Shown here in pieces: positions 55,028-64,000 of a stretch of 64,000 nt of DNA; the first letter of the stretch is position 1, and each line of letters starts with the position of its first letter. This DNA is from Macrotrachela quadricornifera. Taxonomy: Eukaryota > Rotifera > Eurotatoria > Philodinida > Philodinidae. The position numbers and the translations under genes were made by a program. The notes beneath the pieces are model-generated. The model was not told the DNA's origin. It saw only the letters and a program-made list of their open reading frames with translations, and did no database searches. The stretch is from the NCBI GenBank assembly GCA_022393335.1, contig JAJEKB010021111.1, positions 698,735-762,734 on the forward strand, in the 5' to 3' direction.

Positions 55028-56580
55028 TGTCTTAGTGTACTTCAAAGATGTTAACATACAAAGATTACCTTGCAAAAAACTTGAACGATGCAGTTTGATT
55101 AAAAACTACTTTGAAAATGCACACACTCAACTGGTGCTAACCAGGATTATCAAGACCGAGAAATTTTTAGTATTCGATTAACTTCTGAAAATGCCAAAAA
55201 ATAGCATGCGTGTCTCATTATGTGTTTATTTTGAGCTCTCTTTTTTACTTTTTCTAAATTTTATTTATCAATGACTGATTATTTATGTTTTTCTGTCTAT
55301 GACTCATAGAATTGCATTATTTTCAAATGGAAAAGAACAGAAACTTGATAATTTAATTTCCAATAGATTATAGAGACAGCTGGTAAGTCATTAATAATTT
55401 TAAAGCACTCACAAGATTTTCTATTAATTTACAGGTTTTCGAGGATATCGTTAAATTCAAGAGATTTCGAAGCTTTTTGTTTTATGACAGTCCTGACAAG
55501 TATGTCATTTCCGTTTTTTTTCTTAAACTAATTCTATGTATACTACATATTGTAATTATGACAGTAAAACTAAAAATTGTTTATGATCAATATTTCTTTT
55601 TCGAGAAAATACTCCTGAGATTACAAGCTAAATAGATAAGAATTTCACAGAATCGAAACGAAAAACCTCAAAAGATATGGTTTGTACTCATTGAAATACT
55701 ATTCCCAGTATGGAGTTTGTTCCTTTATTTTCATTTTTAAAAAAACTCAATAAGCATTATGAATGAGAACTCAAAAAAAAATACTTAGAATTTCATGTTT
55801 TTCGTATTTATATAAGAATATAAAAGTAATTCATAAGTTTTGTGTTGTAAACAGTGGAATTGGAGATGTTATTACATCCAAACAACAAAGTTTTTTCATT
55901 GAGCTCAATAGAAAACGAAAGAACGTGTAAATTTTATCATAAAGATGCTATTTATCTAGAAAAAATCTCTTAGATGACGTTCGAAATTTGAAAAAAGTGT
56001 CTTGTTTTGGAAAAAAATTTCTATTTATAAACTTCTGACTTTTGACAAAAAACTCATGATATCTAAAATTTTAATTTGATAATCCTGAACCGAATTCAGG
56101 AAGCTCGGGCTAAAAAGTAGATTTATTGATTTCTAAAGTTCAGCTTTCTTCCTTCTGTAAGACATTCACACACAATGTTTTTCCAAAAATATTCGACATA
56201 TAATTAATACCGAAGAAATACTTGAAACTTCGTAGTTAAATTTCAAATCATATTTTTAATATATTGTTAAAAGAATACACAAGAGATTTTATCAAATCTT
56301 GATGAAAATCTTACAAAAATTCTCTTCGAAAATAAATACATTTTAATGCATCAAACAATCTACAATAGACGGAAGGTAGGATATAGTAATTCAGTAAATC
56401 CATTAATATCTGGATGCAGGTTCACAATTTATCGCTGTCTCTTTATCAGTCAACTATTCTATTCGATCATCAATTTTGAACAATTAATTCCTCCAGATAG
56501 GATTTTCAATTAGAATATTGTAGCTTGAAATGATTAAAGCGACGATATAAATTAAATAAATGTAGTCAGAGATATACGTA
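55028..56580. other. Intergenic with an orphan exon-like segment
   Basis: At 55383-55434 there is a 52-nt segment with perfect intron borders (GGTAAGT..TTTACAG). It is followed by 65 nt (55435-55499) ending in a donor, AAGTATGT. Flanking exons cannot be assigned to any protein. It may be a gene relic or a spliced non-coding transcript. Confidence 0.3.
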
Positions 56581-56591
56581 GGTTATCTTAG

Positions 56592-56893
56592 CATACGATT
56601 CGATATTCTGACCGATTCCAAAAAACCAAGACCGGTTACAAATGCATATCGACATGCTCTATCGATTCCACACTTCAAATTTTGTCTTAGCACCTTCCTA
56701 AGCTGGAAAAGTGCAAAAAACATGCAAAAATTAGCTAAAACAAGGCTTATCAATTAGTAAATCCGCATACGATTCGCTATAATGACCGATTCCAAAAAGA
56801 GAAGAGTGGTTCCAGATATAACTCGACGAGTTCTATCGATTCCAAACATTATTTTCCTGCTCACGCACTTTCTTAACCTCGAAAGTGGCCAAA
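56592..56893. repeat. Imperfect direct duplication, unit about 174 bp
   Basis: GCATACGATTCGATATTCTG, continuing ACCGATTCCAAAAA (from about 56592), recurs as GCATACGATTCGCTATAATG, continuing ACCGATTCCAAAAA (from about 56766). Both copies continue to a CTCTATCGATTCCA / TTCTATCGATTCCA block. Confidence 0.65.
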
Positions 56894-56910
56894 TACCTCC
56901 CCTCCCCAAA

Positions 56911-57392
56911 CAGTGTTTCCAATGGCAAGTGTACACAGCAGGAGCAAAATGTATTGTACACCTGCTGTTTATCGTGTACACTCTGATATACACTTTGTTC
57001 AGAAAAACAAAGTGTGCATAGTACATCTTGTTAAAAAAATTCAGTGTACATTTTAAAAAAATGATGATGATAAAGACAATTGAAATGTTGCTGATATGGT
57101 ATTTTCAAGCTATAGATATAGTAAATTTTAATATTTTTTCGTGAAAACTTGTTAGTGTTTTATTTTGTTGCGAAATTACTCAAATTTATAAAATAGTACA
57201 TCTTTATATAATTTATATGCATGATATTATTTGATATAATTTATGAACAAAAATAACATTTCATTATTTTTTCTAAATTATAAAAGTTTTTCAGTACACT
57301 TTGTTTTTAAAATCAAAGTGTACATATACACTTTACTCTCGGACGCAAAATGTACAGGTACATTTTGCCCAACATTTCCATTGGAAACACTG
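56911..57392. mobile_element. Candidate MITE with CAGTGTTTCCAATGG ends
   Basis: The 15-bp inverted ends CAGTGTTTCCAATGG are perfect. The interior has repeated TGTACA and ACTTTGT..ACAAAGT palindromes. The end sequence resembles hAT termini, but no 8-bp target duplication is visible, so the class is uncertain. Confidence 0.6.
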
Positions 57393-59580
57393 ATCTTGAT
57401 CTCGATTTTCATTAGACCAACGTTGTCTAGCAGCATTTAAACAGTGGGATTGCCGTTTCGGCGTGTAAGGCATTTATAGAGAGAAAAAGTTTAATAGTAT
57501 ATGTGCAAAGCCGAATATGATTGTTATGAGAAATAAAGCTGGACTTTATTTTTAACGATAGTATACTTTACTAGAAAAGTTCTATTGGTTATTTAAATAA
57601 TGTACATTTATCCCTCAATTATTTTAAAAGAGCGTCACCAAAACACGTCGCTAACGAAAAGGACAATAATCAGTTAAATAATACAATATATATATAAAAC
57701 ATCCTCATGTGATCCTTTTTCATAATGACAGCTCGAGTGTTCATGACATTCGATGTTTTCATCAAAACGTATCTTGATACAGTATTCAAATACTGTTAAT
57801 AGTTGTAAAAGAATGTTTCTATCAAATCAAATATCGGTTTTAAATCATTAACTATTAGGATTGAGGGCTATTTTATGATGAACGATTATCCTATTATGTT
57901 TTATATGAATTATATCATTATATGCAGTTTTTTATGTTGCATCTAATGAGTATATTTGTAAACGTCCTTAGCAAGCAAAAAATTGCGAAAAACAGAAGTT
58001 ATTTAAAAATGAGTGAATTCTCGTGATATGAAGTTTTTTTGATTTTTTTAACCCAAAAAAGGGTCTAGAAAATTTTTCATATATACAGTTTTGTAGAGCT
58101 CCACGAGCTCTATCGAACCATATATAAATTGCGAAGAAAAAAAATTTTAGTCAACTTTTGCATTTGGTGCACCTTATATATGTAGTAAATAGTGATTTGA
58201 ATTGAGTTTTTCTCGAGAACAATTCTATATATATTTATTTTCATTCATAAAATAAAAATCTATGAAAGAGGACATAAATAAAAATTCTAAACGAAATATA
58301 TGAATCTACATACGGTAATGATGATGATAAAATACGTCGTTATATTAAAGAATGTTATGTTTTTTTGGTTTAATTTATTGTATATAAATTACTTTTAACT
58401 AAAACGGGATTTATATGAAAAAATTCGAATTGAAAAAATAAATATAAAACACACTATATCTACTATCGAAATAAATACTTTTCAAATAAATCAATATGAA
58501 TGTCAAGTAAAAATAGTCAATCATTTTTAAAATTATTCAATCTTATTCGTGTCACAGTACTAACATCCATGTCGGAATGAAATATTTCTTTTGGCTTCAA
58601 ATCTTCGTAAATATATTAAATAACGGCTGGCGCATAATGAATGGACCTCTCAGTATTTTACATCTATTTTACTATTAATATAGTCCAAAACAAAAAGTTT
58701 TTTTCTTTAAAAAATATTCCTTGTCAAATTCTGTACAAAACAAGCAGATTTTTATTATGTTAAATAGTTTCCAATATTTTGAGACATACGATGTAAATGA
58801 TTTGTGTCAGAAACACAACTTTCAAACAAGAAATTTTTGTTAGAATTAGCATATCTTAAAACTGTTGCACTATAGAGAAATGTAGCTCAGAAGATTTCGT
58901 AGAGGAAATTTTGCTCTACAACACAATATAATCGGATTTTCAAAAATATTTAAATACTTTGGAAAAATCTCGATAAAACATTGTATATGATAAAAGAAAT
59001 AACATTTTTTGGTTTTAGAAAAAATATTCGTTACAATGTTCTAACGAGGGTTATTTATAGTGTTTAAGTATATCTCAAAAATCTCCTAAAAGGTTTTGGA
59101 GATCAGACTTTTCTCTACAAAATAGCCGTTTTGAAATATATTAATCAGGGTTACCAGATGTGAAACTCTAAAATCTGGAATTCAAATTTCAACATTCAAA
59201 AATTCCGGAAAAGTATCGGAAAGATTTTCGACGATCATTTCTCATCACTTGAACCCTTCCCTCTCAAAATAAGATCGTTTACTGATTTTCCCCTAATCCA
59301 TTGTCTGAGCTGAAACGTTTTTTTGGCATACTGTAGATGAGTCATCCTCGCACCACTAAAAATTACAGCTTGATTCCTAGTATTTTGGTTACAGATATTC
59401 AAAAAAGTTAACTTTTTTTTCAGCAACACGTTCTTTACCGTTATTTTTAACGGATATTTTTCACTGGAAATCTACAACATTACATAAATAGACATGAACT
59501 TCTGCCAAGTTTTGTTAATAACACGAAACAATAGATCGATAAATGATATATATTTATATAAATTAGACAAAAAAATTTTA
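57393..59580. other. Intergenic, repeat-derived in part
   Basis: No gene. At about 57924-58130 a block is related to half of fold-back element F: TATGTTGCATCTAATGAG, then TGTAGAGCTCCACGAGCTCT followed by ATCGAACCATATATAAAT. It is probably a truncated member of that family. Confidence 0.5.
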
Positions 59581-60624
59581 TTATAAATTTTGTACAGCAG
59601 TATCATAGTCAGGTGGTGAATCATCATTCAATATTGATTGTTGAGGATTTGAAGAATAAGGAATACTTAAAGGATTGATTGATTGTCGTTCATTTAAATC
59701 CGAATTTGGTTCGGTTCCTATCATAATTGGAATTTTAATATGACAATTAGTAAATATTCCTTCAGCTTTAACTGTAAGTTTAAGTATATAATACATATGA
59801 ACAATAGCATTGGGATATTCTCCTTGAAATTCATATGAAGGAGGTAATGATATAAAAGGAATATTTATCGAAAATGTTTTTATTATTTGTTTATTTGTTA
59901 AATTTACAATTCCTGGTAAAATTGTTTTATATACAATAACTTGACCAGAATTTTTACCAATTCGATAAGATTTTAACATTGAAAAATTAGTATGTTGAAT
60001 TAAAATTTTTCGTGGATTTCGAATTTCTAATGTAAATTGAATATTTTCATCAAAAACATATCCTAATTTATTAAAAGTTGCTCTTAATGTAATATTTTTT
60101 CTATTTTCACATTCGAATATACATGGAGATAAATAAAGAGGATTTTCTAATAAATTAACATGTGGATATATTGTTAAATATGTTGTATCCCTTATATCTC
60201 TTATATCTCGTGATTGATCGATAATAACTTGTAAATAATATCGAACATGTGGATATGTATCATGATGATTGATACTTGGTGGAAGATTATTAATTAATGA
60301 AATTTGAAATGGCCATGAATATTGTCCATGATCATAAATAAATTCTTGATGTGGCATACTAACTCCAGATAAACTAACTTTTTTCTCATAAAATTGAACT
60401 TGATGATGTTCAGTTCGTGTTGTATATGCAAAAATACCACTTGAAACACCTTCCCTTGTTTTATAACCAATTTCACCGATTAAATTTATGTATATTTCAC
60501 GTATTTCGAGATATTTTTCTGTAACATTTAATGTAACTATTCCAGATATTGTTTCACCAGAATAATAAAACAAATCATTTCGATCAACATTGATTTTAAT
60601 TGTACTACTGTTATCATTGCCCAT
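59581..60624 (-). CDS. Alpha-arrestin (arrestin-domain-containing protein)
   Basis: This is a 347-residue single-exon frame. The N-terminal arrestin fold (about 8-155) has the typical YSGETISGIVTLNV strand and a YSWPFQISLINNLPPS segment. The C-terminal arrestin fold follows (about 165-305; TLRATFNKLGYVFDENIQFT, then LPPSYEFQ). Near the C-terminus SPPDYDT contains a PPxY motif, the docking site for WW domains of Nedd4-type ubiquitin ligases. Known alpha-arrestins use it to direct membrane proteins to endocytosis. The N-terminus MGNDNSS fits a myristoylation consensus. A truncated copy lies 3 kb to the right on the same strand. Strong AT bias with many Asn/Ile/Tyr codons. Confidence 0.88.
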   Translation of the reverse strand: MGNDNSSTIKINVDRNDLFYYSGETISGIVTLNVTEKYLEIREIYINLIGEIGYKTREGVSSGIFAYTTRTEHHQVQFYEKKVSLSGVSMPHQEFIYDHGQYSWPFQISLINNLPPSINHHDTYPHVRYYLQVIIDQSRDIRDIRDTTYLTIYPHVNLLENPLYLSPCIFECENRKNITLRATFNKLGYVFDENIQFTLEIRNPRKILIQHTNFSMLKSYRIGKNSGQVIVYKTILPGIVNLTNKQIIKTFSINIPFISLPPSYEFQGEYPNAIVHMYYILKLTVKAEGIFTNCHIKIPIMIGTEPNSDLNERQSINPLSIPYSSNPQQSILNDDSPPDYDTAVQNL

Positions 60625-61879
60625 ATTTTATTTATTTTGTTTTTCATTTACATTCGAATATATAAATATATGTTTCTTTTCTGGTTAGTGTAGGTCGAAG
60701 AGATGAATCAACGGAATGAAATATTATTGTTGATATGACATCATTAGAAAACAAACAGAAATGATGATGACGTACATTCTGAACATTTAGCTCTTGTAGT
60801 ATCACGACCAATGAAATACTTAGATATGAGTCATTTTATAGTGATGTCAGATATTTTCCATGTTAGTGTGTACGGCTAATGAGTATTCATTTTAGAGGCT
60901 AGGAATGAGATCATGGTGGAATTGACAACACTGATTGTCTGAAGTTTAGTTTCTTATTTTTTATATGTATATTCATTGATTTTATTTTTATGTAATTTTA
61001 CTAAAAATAAATATTTCTTTTTGAGATTAATTTAGAGATTTTATCTGTTTTTGGTATGTTAGAATTGATAGAAAAAAAAGACAGTTTATTAATACATTAA
61101 AAAGCTGATATTGAAGTTTTTTTTTTTGTTAGTTTTGTGTATACTTTGAATATTTTATGTATGTTATAGCTTTTAAATTCAATATGTGCGTATTTTATTT
61201 TAATTTTAATTTCTTATTTGATTTTAACCTATATTTAATTGAATAATAAAATAATCTATTTTATCAATAAGAACACTAGCTGAACAATAATTTATTTATA
61301 TTAAAAAAGGGTAGTATGGATTGATTCATTGATAGAAATAGAAATTTCTTCAATTTTATAAAGTCCGGTAAGTATGAGTTTAGAAAATCTTGGATCCAAT
61401 GTTTTATTCATCGTGTACGTGTGAAAGTTTTTATTAATCATGTTGAGATTCATGTCCAAAAAATTGAATCGACCGGATCCAGGTCAGATCGGGGTCTGTG
61501 TTCGGATTCAAAAAATTCTCGGACCTAACAGACATGTACGATATACATATATAAATCATCTTTTGATATTTTCCAACTGGTCTCCTCTCCTTATGTTCTT
61601 CTAGAATTAAATTTTATACATCGAAAAAAGTTATATTTGAAAATAAAATCGGCAGTAGTGTAGAGTAAAACATTGAGTGTGAAAATTAACCAAAAGTTCA
61701 GTATCAAAATACGTTCTAGTCGTTTAATAGAAAAATAAAAGTGTTAAGTTCAATTATTAGTAATAAACACTTGAAGATCTCAAACATATTTAAACGAATA
61801 AAGCTGTTTTTTCTTTAACTTTAAGTTAGCATGAATTCTTACTATAACGAGTAATTCAATAATCAGAGTTGAGCGAAGC
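60625..61879. other. Intergenic, no supported gene
   Basis: AT-rich upstream region of the arrestin gene. A GC-richer patch near 61470-61530 (ggatccaggtcagatcgggg) is unexplained. Confidence 0.35.
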
Positions 61880-61887
61880 TTCTATAG

Positions 61888-62288
61888 TAGAGTACAGCGG
61901 TTCCGAAAATTACCCGGGACCGGAACCGCGGTTCCGGTTCGGTTCCCATTCCAGAAGATCGGTTCCGATTCATTTTTCAATTCAATTTTGTTTGGAACTG
62001 CCATATCCTATTGCAGTATATCAAGAAAAAAATAGATGACATTAGTAATTGTGAAAACGGTTCCAGTTTCTTAAGTTATTTGAAATGACTGTTTATGGTT
62101 CCAATTCCGATTTCGGTTTCAAAAGACTGAAAAATACGGTCCCGGTTCGGTTCGGTTCCAGTTCCACAAACCTGAAAAAAATCGGTTCCGGTTCGGTTCC
62201 CATTCCAAAAGATCGGTCCCAGTTCGGTTCCGGTTCCAAAGTGGCGGTTCCGGTTCGGTTCCATTTTTTTGGGAACCGCTATACTCTA
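61888..62288. mobile_element. hAT-type MITE with 8-bp target duplication and internal GGTTCC repeats
   Basis: The 401-bp element has ends TAGAGTACAGCGGTTCC and, inverted, TAGAGTATAGCGGTTCC (16 of 17). It is flanked on both sides by a perfect 8-bp duplication, TTCTATAG (61880-61887 and 62289-62296), diagnostic of hAT-type insertion. The interior is largely built of GGTTCCGGTTCGGTTCC-like units in the same orientation. No transposase frame. Confidence 0.9.
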
Positions 62289-62296
62289 TTCTATAG

Positions 62297-63458
62297 TGAC
62301 AAGAAAATGCAGCAATATAGTGCACTTTGAGATAGGAAACTATTTTGACTATTGTTTATTTATCTATCGATCATTTCGAAACCCATGATTTTTATAAGAT
62401 TTGATGAAGTAGTATGCTATTTCAAAATAATCAGGATATTTGACTGGCATTACTTTCATTGATCTGCCTATTCATACATATTTTCCATTGCTTTGTTCGG
62501 TTTCATTGTTTTGCAAAGATGATTCAATTTTATTGTAGATTACATCTGAATCACACTACTTAATTTAATTGTATTGTATCTAGTTCGTTCAGATCATGAT
62601 AAGAGACATTTGACTTTGATTTTCTAAAAAAAAGGTATGAACTACATCTATCGTGAAATGTTCAACAAGATCGGACTCAAAAGATTTTCTTCATAAAATA
62701 AAAATGATGCATTAAATGTCCTATAAAGTTGTGAAACAAAAGCTTTTCTCTTATGATAAGATGAAGACCATGAAGAAGAATTTATACCATTTGAAATTGT
62801 TTTTAAACATTTTATCCATTTATTAGAGAAACATCTAAGCATGATTACAAAAAATTTTGATAGGAGGGATTTACAGACTGTAGTATTTAGTTTTCAAAAA
62901 TATTGCATTAGTTTTAAAGTTTTTCGAAATCGAATTACATGAAGTGAAAGTCAATGTTCTTTTTTGAATGGACTTACTAACACTTGTTTTTTAGTAATAA
63001 TTCCTCTGATAAAAGTTCTTTAAGGATAAATTTTTTCGGATGTCTAATGAAATATCGAATAATGATATTATTTAAATAAATATAAACGAATTAAGTAGTT
63101 TGTATGATCTTTATAAATAAATTTGTCAACAATTTTCGATGTAATCTTATCATTAGATCGATGAATTGATGTGTTCTTGCACTAATCTCGTCAGTTATGT
63201 TCTATCTTTTTATTCTATTCCTCCTATTTCACCTAAAGAGAAACAAAAACAAAAAATCTTACTTTTATATTTCTTTCAAAAAAGAATCGCGTTTGTTATT
63301 CATAATATTTTCTTTTATGTTTCTACTTAGATGTACTTTGAATGATACAATATATAATATTACATTACATGAATATATACAAAGTTTTGTTAATAAGATG
63401 AAATAATCAATGGATATATATTTATTGACTACAACTACAAATCAAGAAAAGAATAATT
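62297..63458. other. Intergenic, no supported gene
   Basis: AT-rich, no recognised coding sequence. Confidence 0.35.
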
Positions 63459-63890
63459 TTATTCTAAACTTTGCATAAGAGAATTATAGTCAGGTGGTGA
63501 ATCATTATCATTCAATATTGATTGTTTAGGATTTGATGAAAAAGTAATATTTAAAGGATTGAGTATTTCTTGTTGATTTAAATCAAAATTTGATTCAGTT
63601 CCTGTTATAATTGGAATATTGATATGATAATTACTAAACGTTCCTTCAACTTTAACTGTAAGTCTAAGTGTATAATAAATATGCACAAAAATATTTGGAT
63701 TTTCTCCATGAAATTTATATGAAGGTGGTAATGGTTTAGAAAGAATTTTTATTGAAAATGCTTCTATTATTTGTTCACGTGTTAAATTTATAATTCTTGG
63801 TTATCTTATTTTATATAAAATACATTCTTTGAAACTTTCTCCAATTTGATAACATTTTATCATTGAAAGATTCGTATATTGAATTAATAA
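63459..63890 (-). pseudogene. Truncated alpha-arrestin copy
   Basis: This copy aligns to the C-terminal 40% of the arrestin at 59.6-60.6 kb. LIQYTNLSMIKCYQIG corresponds to LIQHTNFSMLKSYRIG of the full gene. A TAA follows (KIR-stop-PRIINL, where the full gene has ILPGIVNL). The frame then continues open through REQIIEAFSIKILS, PLPPSYKFHGENPN and a C-terminus with SPPDYNS, so the PPxY motif is kept. The N-terminal arrestin fold is missing upstream of about 63890. Either a partial duplication or a gene whose 5' part was lost. Confidence 0.8.
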
Positions 63891-64000
63891 ATTTAAAATG
63901 ATTTATAATAAAGATTTTATTATTTAACCAAAGATGTTTTTTTATTTCTATGATATATGCATATAATAATTGTTAAATAAAAAATATATATTCAATACAA

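Noticed and set aside
61888..62288. GGTTCC-rich frames (Arg/Asn/Thr-rich peptides on the minus strand)
   Set aside because: The frames arise from the internal repeats of the MITE and carry no start context or domain.

Overview
This window reads as nuclear DNA of a small invertebrate, most likely a bdelloid rotifer (Rotaria/Adineta type). The reasons are the AT-rich composition, very short spliceosomal introns (54-62 nt in most resolved cases), and gene families typical of bdelloids: arginine ADP-ribosyltransferases alone and fused to TPR repeats, an F-box relic, FG-GAP and kelch propeller proteins, an NHL-like secreted propeller, a TMEM272-like membrane protein and alpha-arrestins. Assignment rests on remembered family resemblance; no search was run.

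Gene layout, left to right: F-box relic (about 1.1-1.5 kb, -); HD-domain protein (7.2-7.8 kb, +); ADP-ribosyltransferase (14.4-15.5 kb, +); FG-GAP/VCBS membrane-anchored protein with 21 repeats (15.6-19.3 kb, +); helical protein with a hydrophobic hairpin (23.6-24.8 kb, +); secreted NHL-like propeller (25.4-26.6 kb, -); broken cytochrome P450 (28.7-30.5 kb, -); three tandem MAPEG genes (33.8-38.7 kb, -), two carrying stop codons; TMEM272-like gene with two introns (39.7-40.35 kb, +); GNAT acetyltransferase (41.7-42.7 kb, -); broken ADP-ribosyltransferase-TPR gene (44.5-47.2 kb, -); kelch relic (51.7-52.3 kb, +); NmrA-like gene with two introns (53.3-54.35 kb, -); alpha-arrestin (59.6-60.6 kb, -) and a truncated arrestin copy at the right edge (63.5-63.9 kb, -).

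Between the genes the window is a graveyard of cut-and-paste DNA elements, many with visible boundaries: a Tc1-like element (4622-6091, TA target sites), a Mutator-like element (8779-10851, near-perfect 9-bp target duplication), two piggyBac-like elements flanked by TTAA (19837-20745 and 50090-51028), a hAT transposase relic split by a fold-back insertion with a TTA duplication (27088-28130), a hAT-type MITE with a perfect 8-bp duplication (61888-62288), and at least six fold-back elements of 0.15-1.2 kb. I recognised no retrotransposon coding sequence, rRNA, tRNA or CRISPR array.

The genes do not form one pathway. Several (HD, GNAT, NmrA) have the intron-poor, bacterial- or fungal-like look of horizontally acquired genes in bdelloids. 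The strongest candidate for something undescribed is the set of fold-back elements that share an internal core motif (consensus near GATGCAGCGTGAAAAGCTCTAC), together with a second short palindromic motif (near AACTCGACGAGCTCTATCGA) that recurs in otherwise different elements.
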